A stretch of 64,000 nt of DNA from PGYR01 sp046290495 (GTDB lineage: Bacteria > Bacteroidota > Ignavibacteria > Kapaibacteriales > UBA2268): positions 434,001-498,000 of the forward strand of contig JBKAGT010000005.1 in NCBI GenBank assembly GCA_046290495.1, read 5' to 3'. The stretch's first letter is position 1, and each line of letters begins with the position of its first letter. A model generated the notes under the pieces. That model made no database searches. It worked only from the letters and a program-made list of their open reading frames with translations, and had not been told where the DNA came from. The position numbers were made by a program, and so were the translations under genes. Positions 26,360 to 34,476 of this stretch are shown in pieces.

Positions 26360-26453
26360 AACTTAATCTCCTTTTATTATTACAACGCGTGAGCAATATA
26401 ATTGTTTCATTAATTTTTTTTATATTTTTCTTTTTATTTTAAAAAAAGTTGTT

Positions 26454-26461
26454 TAGTTTTG
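26454..26461 (+). promoter_or_regulatory. -7 box for tRNA-Leu
   Basis: TAGTTTTG matches TAnnTTTG exactly and lies 14 nt before the tRNA 5' end. No TTG is found at the expected -33 distance. Confidence 0.45.
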
Positions 26462-26475
26462 CTTCTCAATTTCGT

Positions 26476-26562
26476 GCCCGGATGGCGGAATTGGTAGACG
26501 CTCAGGACTTAAAATCCTGTGATGGCAACATCGTGGGGGTTCAAGTCCCCCTCTGGGTACCA
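26476..26562 (+). tRNA. tRNA-Leu (anticodon TAA)
   Basis: An 87-nt class II tRNA: acceptor GCCCGGA/TCTGGGT, anticodon arm CAGGA-CTTAAAA-TCCTG giving UAA (reads UUA/UUG), a long variable arm (TGATGGCAACATCGT), T-arm GGGGG-TTCAAGT-CCCCC, and an encoded CCA end. UUA is among the commonest Leu codons in such AT-rich genomes. Confidence 0.97.
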
Positions 26563-26566
26563 AAAG

Positions 26567-26602
26567 GGTTGATGATTACTATAGTCATCAACCTTTTTTT
26601 TT
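26567..26602 (+). terminator. terminator after tRNA-Leu
   Basis: A perfect 9-bp stem GGTTGATGA/TCATCAACC with a nine-base loop is followed by nine T, 4 nt after the tRNA. The tRNA is therefore monocistronic. Confidence 0.9.
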
Positions 26603-26634
26603 AACATTTCATCTCATATTCCGTATATCAGTTT

Positions 26635-27366
26635 ATGAAATATATATTTATACTTATATTACTAGCTTTGTTATCTTCTTGTGGTAGCTCAATAAACACA
26701 AGAAATATGTCAGCAGAAAATCTATACAACAAAGGTATAGAATTGAAAGAAGAAGAAGATTACTTGGAGTCACAAAAGATGTTTGATTTGATCAAGCTCC
26801 AGTACCCTGCAAGCCAATATGCTGATGATGCACAGTTTTATCTTGCTGAATTGGACTTCTTAAGAGGAAAATACATATTAGCTGCATTCAATTACAATTC
26901 ACTACGTAGAGTTTATCCTTCATCAAATTACAACAAGGAATCACTTTATAAGAAAGCGTTGTGCTACTATATGCTCTCCCCTCCTTATGAAAGAGATCAA
27001 CAATACACACATAAAGCTATTTCATCGTTATTAGAATTTCAAGGAACTTATCCGAATGATTCTTTAGCAAAAGATGCTGACCTTAAAATATTGGAAATGA
27101 GATCAAAATTAGCTCATAGAAAATTTTCTACAGCAGAACTTTATAAGAAACTTGATGACCCTAAGGCGGCAATTGTTTATTATGACATAGTAATAAATCA
27201 ATATGATGATACTGTTTATTATGAGGAGTCATATTGGGGTAAAGTACAATCTTTACACAAGATGGGTAGAATAGACGAAGCAAATACTATAATTCAATTG
27301 TACAATCAGGAGTTTCCTGAAGGTCAATATAGAGACTCAATGTCTGAACTTATGGCACAAAAATAA
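26635..27366 (+). CDS. bamD: outer-membrane assembly lipoprotein BamD
   Basis: BAM-complex lipoprotein of 243 residues, needed to fold outer-membrane barrels. The lipobox is LSSC (Cys16). It is followed by five TPR-like helical hairpins with the BamD/YfiO pattern: LYNKGIELKEEEDYLES, YPASQYADDAQFYLAEL, Y.LAAFNYNSLRRVYPSS, KALCYYMLSPPYERDQQYT and FQGTYPNDSLAKDAD. Length and motif order fit BamD well. It lies between tRNA-Leu and a bidirectional terminator, so it appears monocistronic. Confidence 0.9.
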   Translation: MKYIFILILLALLSSCGSSINTRNMSAENLYNKGIELKEEEDYLESQKMFDLIKLQYPASQYADDAQFYLAELDFLRGKYILAAFNYNSLRRVYPSSNYNKESLYKKALCYYMLSPPYERDQQYTHKAISSLLEFQGTYPNDSLAKDADLKILEMRSKLAHRKFSTAELYKKLDDPKAAIVYYDIVINQYDDTVYYEESYWGKVQSLHKMGRIDEANTIIQLYNQEFPEGQYRDSMSELMAQK

Positions 27367-27392
27367 AAAAAGGAAGCAAACGCTTCCTTTTT
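27365..27392. terminator. bidirectional terminator bamD/rpoZ
   Basis: AAAAAAAGGAAGC, an AAAC loop and GCTTCCTTTTT give a T run on both strands, suited to ending the convergent bamD and rpoZ transcripts. Confidence 0.8.
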
Positions 27393-27415
27393 CTTAAATT
27401 TGATTTTTTATTCGC

Positions 27416-27721
27416 TTAAAGCTTTTTTAGTTCTTTTTCATCTCCAAACTTAAGCTTATCTTCAAAAGTTTCTTTCATTGCTAGAAACGTAGGCTTAGGA
27501 ATTCTATCAAATTCTCTGCTTATGTTTAACTGATCGTGGTTGATGACGTCACCTTCGTCGCCAGAAGGAATAACATCAGCCATTCTACTATTCAATTCCA
27601 TTTTTATATCGTCATTGATTTGACGAGCTCTGAAACCCATAGCCACAATTGCTTGATAAACTGACCCTTTCTTAGTTTCTTTCATTCTAACTTTTACAGG
27701 GTTTACTATGTATTTTTCCAT
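27416..27721 (-). CDS. rpoZ: RNA polymerase omega subunit, Rpb6-like
   Basis: A 101-residue protein with SVYQAIVAMGFRARQINDDIKMEL, the conserved core of the Bacteroidota-type omega/Rpb6 family (normally ...RARQIN..). The acidic-basic C-terminal half (EFDRIPKPTFLAMKETFEDKLKFG) also fits. Omega promotes folding of beta-prime and assembly of RNA polymerase. Bacteroidota homologues are too divergent from E. coli RpoZ to be obvious, so the call rests on the ARQIN motif, the length and the expected clade. Confidence 0.75.
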   Translation of the reverse strand: MEKYIVNPVKVRMKETKKGSVYQAIVAMGFRARQINDDIKMELNSRMADVIPSGDEGDVINHDQLNISREFDRIPKPTFLAMKETFEDKLKFGDEKELKKL

Positions 27722-27753
27722 AATTTACTATTATTTTGATGAGAATTTAATTT

Positions 27754-27761
27754 CAAATTTA
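27754..27761 (-). promoter_or_regulatory. -7 box for rpoZ
   Basis: On the minus strand this reads TAAATTTG, an exact TAnnTTTG, 32 nt upstream of the rpoZ start. A TTTG lies 17 nt further upstream, slightly closer than the usual 19-20. Confidence 0.4.
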
Positions 27762-27845
27762 ACAATTTTACAGAAGAACAAAAAATATTTTTATTTTACT
27801 AAAAAGTATTTTAATTTTTGGCTTGTTTCAACTTTCAATCCTAAA

Positions 27846-28223
27846 ATGAAAAAATTATATTGGTCACTTAGCGAAGTTTGCGAATTATTATCTGTAGAAC
27901 CACACATAATCAGATATTGGGAAAGCGAAATCGGTTTCCTGAAGGCGAAAAGGTCGAGAGGTGGAAATAGGAGATATGATAAGAAGTTAGTAGATAAGAT
28001 GAAATTGTTGAAAGAAGTACTTTATACTCATTCCCTTACAACAAAGCAGGCTTCTAGTTTTTTCAATAAAAATCATAATCTTAAAGAATCTAATTTAGAA
28101 GAAAAATTAATTGAATTTAAGAAAAGTAAAGGCTATAAAGAGGTTCTTAAACAAGTTCCATTAACAGATTTAATTACATTAAAGAAGAAGTTAGAAGAAA
28201 CAATAACTCTATTACGTTCGTAA
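27846..28223 (+). CDS. MerR-family transcriptional regulator
   Basis: A 125-residue MerR-type DNA-binding protein. The winged helix carries LYWSLSEVCELLSVEPHIIRYWESEIGFL and RSRGGNRRYDKKLVDKMKLLKEVLY, followed by a short helical tail instead of an effector domain. This small form is common in Bacteroidota; its targets are usually unknown. The ATG at 27846 gives the canonical N-terminus. An in-frame extension of 46 codons back to 27708 is AT-rich, overlaps the rpoZ start and is rejected. It is divergent from rpoZ. Confidence 0.85.
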   Translation: MKKLYWSLSEVCELLSVEPHIIRYWESEIGFLKAKRSRGGNRRYDKKLVDKMKLLKEVLYTHSLTTKQASSFFNKNHNLKESNLEEKLIEFKKSKGYKEVLKQVPLTDLITLKKKLEETITLLRS

Positions 28224-28303
28224 AAATGGTATTAAATTGATAATTTGTTTCAAATAAGAATAGCATTTTTAAAAAATGAAATTACAAATACATAGGATTT
28301 TAA

Positions 28304-29263
28304 ATGGTTAAATTAATTACACAATACGCTATATTGACAGTATTGCTTTTTTCTACCGCATTGTCTGTAGAGTACAAAGAGAGAACTGTAGGTAGTCATG
28401 ATGATGAAGTTTTAGGAGTCTTCGTTAATGAGGCAGATTCAAAAGTCGCAACATGTAGCTTAGATGAGACTATCAAAATTTGGTCGATTCCCGAAGGAAA
28501 AGAATTAGTAACAATGACTGGTCACTTAGGCCAAGTAAACAATTTATCATTCTCAGGAAATGACAAATGGATAGCAAGTGGTTCTGGTGACCATACTGTT
28601 AGAGTATGGGATGTAGAATCAGGTGAGCAACTGAAAATTTTAAAAGGACACACAGACCAAGTTATTGGTGTTTACTTTAGTCAAGATGATAGTAGTACTT
28701 TCATAGCAACAACTAGTTTTGATAAAACTGTAAAACTTTGGGACTATAGATTAGGTAGTGAGATAAAAACTTTAAGAGATCACACTGAACCGACTAATAA
28801 TGTAGCCTATAGCTATGATGGTAAATATATTGCTTCTTGTAGTGATGATAAATCAATTAAGATTTGGAGCACAGATTTGGAAACAAAAGAACCTATTATG
28901 ACATTATTAGGACATGAGGCACCTGTTTTAACTGTCCTCTACTCATTCGATTCTAACAAATTAGTTTCCTCTGACCAAGATGGAGTAATTAAAGTTTGGT
29001 CTATGCCAGATGGAAAACTATTAAAAAGTTGGAAAGCACACGATGAATTAGTGCAAGATGTTTCCTTTGCTTTTGATAACACTACTATTGTTAGTGCAAG
29101 TTTAGACAAGAAAGTGAAACTATGGAATTCAGAAGAAGGGAAGCTATTGTGGGAACACAATGCCGGCGTTGAGATTTGGTCAGTTGACTTGGTGTATGAT
29201 GCTACGACTATCATACTTGGTTGTGCTGACGGTACAGTAAGATATTTAGAAAAACAAAAATAA
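28304..29263 (+). CDS. exported WD40 seven-repeat protein
   Basis: A 319-residue protein with a signal-peptide-like N-terminus (about 1-21) followed by seven WD40 repeats with GH...D..VKLW/IKIW signatures (GHLGQVNNLSFSGND, DHTVRVWD, GHTDQVIGVYFSQ, DKTVKLWD, DKSIKIWS, GHEAPVLTVLYS, KKVKLWN). The repeats fill the chain, so it is a single seven-bladed propeller acting as a binding platform in the periplasm or outside. It is translated 12 nt upstream of the OmpA-like protein gene, which suggests a joint envelope role. Partner unknown. Confidence 0.88.
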   Translation: MVKLITQYAILTVLLFSTALSVEYKERTVGSHDDEVLGVFVNEADSKVATCSLDETIKIWSIPEGKELVTMTGHLGQVNNLSFSGNDKWIASGSGDHTVRVWDVESGEQLKILKGHTDQVIGVYFSQDDSSTFIATTSFDKTVKLWDYRLGSEIKTLRDHTEPTNNVAYSYDGKYIASCSDDKSIKIWSTDLETKEPIMTLLGHEAPVLTVLYSFDSNKLVSSDQDGVIKVWSMPDGKLLKSWKAHDELVQDVSFAFDNTTIVSASLDKKVKLWNSEEGKLLWEHNAGVEIWSVDLVYDATTIILGCADGTVRYLEKQK

Positions 29264-29275
29264 CAGGATTAAAAC

Positions 29276-29989
29276 ATGAAATTAAAATTATCAATATTAG
29301 CAATAGCAATTATTTCATTGTTAGCATCTGATGTACAATCTCAAGGATTTATTCAGACTGTTGTTTCGTTGACAGGAAATGTATTCAATCAAGTTTCAAA
29401 GCAACCTGAAACTACTGCACTTATTGTAACAAAAAATGATAAGAGAGTTACAGCCACGAGGAGTAGAGCTTCTGAAAATGGATATTACTATCTTACTGGA
29501 TTGAAGGCAGGCGAATCGTATGAAATCAAGCTTAAGAAAAAAGGATTTATGGACCAGTTAGTTACTATTCAGGTTCCAAATACTGATAAATATACTGAGA
29601 TTTCTAAAGATTTTTTGATAATGCCTAAGGAAGTTGGTGTTGAATTACCTCTTTCTGTTCCTCCGTTCGAATATAATAAATCAAAGTTAAGAGTAGGTAG
29701 TGATATTTTTCTATCTGATTTGCACGAAACACTTGCACTAAATCCTGAGGTGAAATTTGAAATTGTTTCTTTCCCTGATAATAATAAAGATAAAGCAAGC
29801 AATACTAAATTAACTACTGATAGAGCAAACTCGTTAAAAGAGTACTTTATAAACAACGGAATTAATGCATCTAGAATTACTATAAAAGCAAATTCAAATA
29901 CAGATCCGAATAATCCGCCACCAACTGAAAAGGCGGCAAAAGGAAAAAGATACATAGGTAAATCTTATATAAAAATAGTAGCGATTTAA
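29276..29989 (+). CDS. carboxypeptidase-like plus OmpA-like periplasmic protein
   Basis: A 237-residue exported protein. The signal peptide ends near DVQSQ. A beta-sandwich of the carboxypeptidase-regulatory type (about 30-118, ENGYYYLTGLKAGESYEIKLKKKGF) precedes a C-terminal OmpA-like domain (about 125-237, FEYNKSKLRVGSD, FEIVSFPDNN, TTDRANSLKEYFINNGINASRITIKA). The peptidoglycan-binding Asp/Arg motifs of OmpA are partly altered (VSFPDNN where GHTD is usual), so binding may be weak. It follows the WD40 gene and is closed by a strong terminator. Confidence 0.8.
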   Translation: MKLKLSILAIAIISLLASDVQSQGFIQTVVSLTGNVFNQVSKQPETTALIVTKNDKRVTATRSRASENGYYYLTGLKAGESYEIKLKKKGFMDQLVTIQVPNTDKYTEISKDFLIMPKEVGVELPLSVPPFEYNKSKLRVGSDIFLSDLHETLALNPEVKFEIVSFPDNNKDKASNTKLTTDRANSLKEYFINNGINASRITIKANSNTDPNNPPPTEKAAKGKRYIGKSYIKIVAI

Positions 29990-30015
29990 TTTAAGTTAAA
30001 ACCTAAAGAATCAAA

Positions 30016-30048
30016 GGCGTTCAATTGAAAAATTGGACGCCTTTTTTT
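30016..30048 (+). terminator. terminator after OmpA-like gene
   Basis: An 11-bp stem GGCGTTCAATT/AATTGGACGCC (one G:T) is capped by a GAAA tetraloop and followed by seven T. Confidence 0.9.
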
Positions 30049-30116
30049 ATACAATAATTAGATATAACTATATTTTTTGTTATTTTAGAACTAACATAAA
30101 TATCAATATAGGTCAC

Positions 30117-30956
30117 ATAACGGAACCACTAATTCAAATAAAAAATCTGCATAAGTATTTTGGTAATACTCATATTTTGAAAGGGATTGACTTAGATGTA
30201 GAAAAAGGTCAATTGGTATCTATAATTGGTCGTTCTGGTTGCGGAAAAACCACACTTTTGAGGTGTTTAAATTGCCTAGAAATACTAGATGAAGGAAGTA
30301 TCAAAGTGGGCAACTTGGAATTGACAAGGTCAACAAATAAAAAACAAGTTGAGAGAAATGCTTCTGATATAAGAAAAAAAGTGGGCATGCCATTTATTAA
30401 TTCAATAGAAGAAAATAAACTTAATCAAGACTTTAAGCTAAAAGCTCATCAACTTAGAACTAAGGTTGGGATGCTTTTTCAAGGCTTGAATCTATTTCCC
30501 AACTATACAGTTCTTGAGAATATAACAATAGCACCTAAAATTGTTCAAGGGAAAGATGTTAAAACAACTGAAGATGAAGCTATCAAAATGCTAGCAAAAG
30601 TTGGAATGGAAGAATTTATTGACAGGCACCCTAATCAACTTTCTGGTGGTCAAGCACAAAGAGTTGCTATTGCCAGAGCATTAGCTATGAACCCTACTGT
30701 AATGCTATACGATGAACCTACTTCTGCCCTTGATCCTGAGTTAGTTGATGAAGTAATCAAAGTAATGACAAGTCTGAATAAAGATGGGATGACACAATTA
30801 GTTGTTACTCACTCCATGAATTTTGCTAAAAATGCTTCTGATTTGGTGATTTTTATGGATAAAGGCAAAATCGTTGAGATGTCGCCACCTGAGGAAATGT
30901 TTTCAAATCCTAAAGATGAAAGAACCAAAGAATATTTGAAATTACTGAGTGTATAA
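30117..30956 (+). CDS. polar amino-acid ABC transporter ATPase
   Basis: GlnQ/HisP-type ATPase energising uptake of amino acids with the downstream permease. Walker A is GRSGCGKTT, the Q-loop FQGLNLFPNYTVLENI, the signature LSGGQAQRVAIARAL, Walker B VMLYDEPTSALDP, and the H-switch VTHS. No ATG, GTG or TTG lies in frame near the expected N-terminus; the codon where homologues have Met (xTEPLIQIKNLHKYFG) is ATA at 30117, which I take as start. An unusual insertion of about 50 residues between GNLEL and the Q-loop contains two similar stretches (DIRKKVGMPF, QLRTKVGMLF). Its stop abuts the permease ATG. Confidence 0.85.
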   Translation: MTEPLIQIKNLHKYFGNTHILKGIDLDVEKGQLVSIIGRSGCGKTTLLRCLNCLEILDEGSIKVGNLELTRSTNKKQVERNASDIRKKVGMPFINSIEENKLNQDFKLKAHQLRTKVGMLFQGLNLFPNYTVLENITIAPKIVQGKDVKTTEDEAIKMLAKVGMEEFIDRHPNQLSGGQAQRVAIARALAMNPTVMLYDEPTSALDPELVDEVIKVMTSLNKDGMTQLVVTHSMNFAKNASDLVIFMDKGKIVEMSPPEEMFSNPKDERTKEYLKLLSV

Positions 30957-32450
30957 ATGATTAGAAATTTACTCTTTTTCTGTTTGCTTATTCCATACTT
31001 ACTTATTTCTCAAGAGAATAAGGAAGTTTTAAGATGGGCGGCTGATGCTGAAAGTGGCGCTCCTTATGTATTTCAAGATCCTAGAATTCCAACCAAACTT
31101 ATTGGCTTTGAAGTAGATATTATCAATGCTATTTCTGAAGAAATGGGTGTAGAGAATAAGCATTTTCAGAATCAATGGGATGGACTAATACCTGGCTTAA
31201 AAAGAAATGACTATGACATAGCTATCAATGGGCTTGAAATTACTGAAGATAGAAAGAAAGAAGTTGCATTTTCTATTCCATATTATATCACTTACCAACA
31301 AATAGTTGTTAGAGCTACATCAGAAGATATAAAGGACCTAGATGGATTAGAAGAAAAAAAAGTTGGAACTCTAAAAGCATCGTTGGCAGAAAGAATACTG
31401 AAAGAACACGGCAACATTAATATTCAAACTTATGACAGTGAGGCAAGTTCTTATGAAGATTTAAAAAATGGAAGATTAGATGCTGTTCTGATAGATGAAC
31501 CAGTAGCTAAGTATTACGCTGGTTGGAATCCAGCTTTAAAGCTAACAGGTGACCCAATAGGAGAAGTAGTTTATGGCATAGTAATGAGGAAACAGGACAC
31601 TTTGTTACTCAACGACATCAATGTAGCTATAACTAAATTAATAACTTCAGGTAAGCTTAGAGAGATATTAGAACAATGGGATATGTGGAATTATATGGTT
31701 GCAGTATATCTAGATGATAAAACTACATCCAATATAAAACCAACAAAATACAATCAATTTTTAGACTCGAGAAAAATTGAACTTACTTTTGATGATTATG
31801 TAGATAGATACATTGGTTATTTGCCTGTATTAGGTGAAGCAGCCCTAACAACTATAATTTTATCTATATTATCAATGATAGTTGCTGTTTTATTAGGTCT
31901 TATTTTAGCATTGACCAAAGTATATGCACCAAAACCGTTATCATTTCTTGCAACAGCTTATATAGAAGTAATTAGAGGCACTCCCCTATTAATTCAATTA
32001 TTCTTTATTTACTATGCTTTACCAAGTTTTGGTTTGAATCTGAATCCATTTTCGGCTGCAATATTAGGCCTTGGACTCAACTACGCTGCTTATGAAGCAG
32101 AGAACTACAGAGCAGGACTATATTCAGTTCCTAAAGGACAGATGGAAGCGGCAATATCATTAGGGATGACAAGAAGACAAGCTTTAAAACACATTATCAT
32201 TCCTCAAGCTGTCAGGTTAGTTATTCCTCCAGTAACGAATGATTTTATTTCATTACTGAAAGACACTTCATTAGTTTCAGTTATTGCAATGGCAGAGTTG
32301 ACCAAACGATATCTTGAATTATCAGCTACTTACTATGATTATATTGGTACTGGTATCATAGTAGCAGTAATTTATTTGTTGATAGGTTTACCATTCGTAA
32401 AATTGTCTAAATATGTTGAGAAGAAATATTCTCTAGACAAAAAACAATAG
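30957..32450 (+). CDS. fused substrate-binding/permease protein of amino-acid ABC transporter
   Basis: A 497-residue fusion of the GlnP type. The signal peptide (1-18) is followed by a periplasmic SBP3 domain (about 22-245, GFEVDIINAISEEMG, WDGLIPGLKRNDYDIAINGLEIT, RLDAVLIDEPVA). A HisM-type permease domain follows (about 290-485, EAALTTIILSIL, EVIRGTPLLIQLFFIYY) with the EAA loop AAISLGMTRRQALKHIIIPQA. With the ATPase it makes a complete importer in two genes. The ligand (glutamine, glutamate or another polar amino acid) cannot be fixed from sequence. It starts on the base after the ATPase stop. Confidence 0.92.
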   Translation: MIRNLLFFCLLIPYLLISQENKEVLRWAADAESGAPYVFQDPRIPTKLIGFEVDIINAISEEMGVENKHFQNQWDGLIPGLKRNDYDIAINGLEITEDRKKEVAFSIPYYITYQQIVVRATSEDIKDLDGLEEKKVGTLKASLAERILKEHGNINIQTYDSEASSYEDLKNGRLDAVLIDEPVAKYYAGWNPALKLTGDPIGEVVYGIVMRKQDTLLLNDINVAITKLITSGKLREILEQWDMWNYMVAVYLDDKTTSNIKPTKYNQFLDSRKIELTFDDYVDRYIGYLPVLGEAALTTIILSILSMIVAVLLGLILALTKVYAPKPLSFLATAYIEVIRGTPLLIQLFFIYYALPSFGLNLNPFSAAILGLGLNYAAYEAENYRAGLYSVPKGQMEAAISLGMTRRQALKHIIIPQAVRLVIPPVTNDFISLLKDTSLVSVIAMAELTKRYLELSATYYDYIGTGIIVAVIYLLIGLPFVKLSKYVEKKYSLDKKQ

Positions 32451-32453
32451 TCT

Positions 32454-33203
32454 TTAATTATCTTTTTGTCTGAAAATCTCGAAGAGAATTATTCCTGACG
32501 AAACTGATGCATTTAAGGATTGTGTGCTACCTTTCATTGGTATTTTAACTAAATGATCACACACCTTTTTTACCCTTGGTCTCATTCCTTTATCCTCTGA
32601 CCCAATAACTACAATAATTGGAGAGTCATATATATCATCAGTATATGAATTTGTTGCTTCTAAGTCAGTTCCAACTACCCAAAAACCATGTTCTTTTAAA
32701 TTTGTTAACTCAGAAGCCAAATTTGTAACTCTACAAACTGGTATTTTATTCAATGCACCCGCTGAAGCTTTTATTGCAAATGAATTTATAGGCGATGAAT
32801 TCCTTTCAGTTATAATTATTCCAGAAGCACCGACACATTCAGCAGTTCTAGCAATGGCTCCAAGGTTTTGCGGGTCAGTTATTCCATCTAAAGCAACTAA
32901 TACTGGTTTCTTTGATTCACTATTAGCATAATCCATAAGCTCAATTATACTTACTGTCTGAACTTGTTTTGCTAGTGCTATTACATTTTGTGATACATTA
33001 TTTTTAATATTTGCTTTTTTTTCTAACTCTTTAAATTTTCTTTTATCATACTTAGAAATTGGAACACCATTATTCTTAGCAATTTTAAAAATTCTGTTTA
33101 CACTGGCACCCTGAGCTCCGAAACCAATGAAGACTTTTTCAACTTTGTCAGACTCTATTGCCTGAACAACAGCATTTCTACCATATATATAATTTTCACT
33201 CAT
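32454..33203 (-). CDS. rlmB: 23S rRNA (guanosine-2'-O-) methyltransferase, RlmB-like
   Basis: SpoU/TrmH-family 2'-O-methyltransferase (249 residues). An N-terminal substrate-binding domain (YIYGRNAVVQAIES) precedes the knotted SAM domain with motif 1 DPQNLGAIARTAECVGA, motif 2 VVIGSEDKGM and motif 3 SLNASVSSGIILFEI. In E. coli RlmB modifies G2251 in the peptidyl-transferase loop; the specificity here is inferred from the N-terminal domain. It is last of a tight three-gene run with acpS (2 nt away) and the sirtuin. Confidence 0.85.
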   Translation of the reverse strand: MSENYIYGRNAVVQAIESDKVEKVFIGFGAQGASVNRIFKIAKNNGVPISKYDKRKFKELEKKANIKNNVSQNVIALAKQVQTVSIIELMDYANSESKKPVLVALDGITDPQNLGAIARTAECVGASGIIITERNSSPINSFAIKASAGALNKIPVCRVTNLASELTNLKEHGFWVVGTDLEATNSYTDDIYDSPIIVVIGSEDKGMRPRVKKVCDHLVKIPMKGSTQSLNASVSSGIILFEIFRQKDN

Positions 33204-33205
33204 AT

Positions 33206-33577
33206 TTATTTTTCCATTATTATGTAAGCAATTGCGTTAGTATCAGAATGTGATAATGATAGTTTTATATTATAATCACAATATTTAATTTTCATATCAC
33301 CATCTAACAATATCTCTGGTTTACCAGACTCATCATTATCTACTGACACCTCTTTAAAGTTAAATCCACGTGCGAAGCCTGTTCCAATTGCTTTAGAAAA
33401 AGCTTCTTTGGCTGCAAAACGTGCAGCATAATGAGAATACTTTCTAAGTGTAAATTGTTCACAATAGTCTATTTCTTTTTGCGTAAACATCTTATTCTTG
33501 AATTTTTCACCTAGATTCTCAAATGCACTCTCAATTCTATGTACTTCAACTATGTCAGTGCCTATGCCAATTATCAT
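33206..33577 (-). CDS. acpS: holo-[acyl-carrier-protein] synthase
   Basis: AcpS (123 residues) transfers the 4'-phosphopantetheine arm from CoA to apo-ACP for fatty-acid synthesis. Diagnostic motifs are IIGIGTDIVEVHRIE at the start (Mg2+-binding Asp), RFAAKEAFSKAIGTG (Mg2+-binding Glu) and LSLSHSDTNAIAYI at the end. Length is normal. It is separated by 1-2 nt from both neighbours, cobB upstream and rlmB downstream. Confidence 0.95.
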   Translation of the reverse strand: MIIGIGTDIVEVHRIESAFENLGEKFKNKMFTQKEIDYCEQFTLRKYSHYAARFAAKEAFSKAIGTGFARGFNFKEVSVDNDESGKPEILLDGDMKIKYCDYNIKLSLSHSDTNAIAYIIMEK

Positions 33578-33578
33578 T

Positions 33579-34328
33579 CTATTTCTCTTTTATCTGAAAC
33601 ACTCTTTCTTTCAATTTTGGAAGAAAACTTTTTGCTGACTCCCTAATAATTATATCTGCTTCATTACTAAGTTTTGTAATGTTCGGGTTTATTTCTACTA
33701 CTTTGGCACCATGATTTTTAGCAATTATCGGCAAACCAGCTGCAGGATAAACTTCTGACGAGGTCCCGATAGAAATTATGACATCACAATCGCTAGATTT
33801 ATTCTCTGCTTCTTTTAATGTTTCAAAAGGCAACTGCTCACCAAACCAAACTACATCTGGACGAATGTGCCCATTACAATATTCGCAATGATTTATAACC
33901 CCATCAACTAGCTTTTTATTATGTACCTTCTCGCAATCTACACATTTGAAATTAACAATAGAACCATGCAATTCTAATACATTATCTGTACCTGCTTGTT
34001 GATGATATCCATCAACATTTTGTGTAATCACAACAATTTCACATAGAGTTTTCTGTAATTCACTAATTGCATAATGACCAGCATGTGGTGAATTATTTAT
34101 TACACTTTTATATCTTTCTTGATACCATTTCCACACAATTTCGGGATTTTTCCTAAACCCATCCATACTAGCTAATTCCATCGGATTATATTTAGACCAA
34201 TATCCTTTTATACCTCTAAATGTCCCAATACCGCTTTCTGCTGACATACCAGCTCCAGTAAGGATTACAATTCTATCAGCATTAAGCATTTCTTCTGCTA
34301 AATTATTTAATGCTAAATCTGAATTCAT
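33579..34328 (-). CDS. cobB: sirtuin NAD-dependent deacylase
   Basis: Sir2-family NAD+-dependent protein deacylase (249 residues). The NAD site is ILTGAGMSAESGIGTFRG, with TQNVDGYHQQAG, catalytic His in LELHGS, four zinc Cys (CVDC and CEYC) and ISIGTSSEVYPAAGLP. The WKWYQERYKS segment supplies the YxxR pair that marks SIRT5-like desuccinylases/demalonylases (class III), so acyl groups other than acetyl are likely substrates. It is first gene of the cobB-acpS-rlmB run, with acpS 1 nt downstream. Confidence 0.92.
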   Translation of the reverse strand: MNSDLALNNLAEEMLNADRIVILTGAGMSAESGIGTFRGIKGYWSKYNPMELASMDGFRKNPEIVWKWYQERYKSVINNSPHAGHYAISELQKTLCEIVVITQNVDGYHQQAGTDNVLELHGSIVNFKCVDCEKVHNKKLVDGVINHCEYCNGHIRPDVVWFGEQLPFETLKEAENKSSDCDVIISIGTSSEVYPAAGLPIIAKNHGAKVVEINPNITKLSNEADIIIRESAKSFLPKLKERVFQIKEK

Positions 34329-34476
34329 TATCGTTTTTCATTGATAAAAATACAAATTAATAATTAAACAAGGATAAATAATAAATATAAAAAACTTAAT
34401 TACTTTCAATTTAATATTTTTTATATTATGTTCTATTCAATAAAAAAACAATGTATAAATTTATTTTTTGTTCTTA

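Noticed and set aside
27708..27845. 46-codon extension of the MerR gene
   Set aside because: Low-complexity Phe/Tyr/Lys reading of AT-rich DNA overlapping the rpoZ start; the winged helix begins right after 27846.
34461..34469. TATTTTTTG as a promoter box for nusB
   Set aside because: It has three rather than two bases between TA and TTTG, and no -33 element fits.
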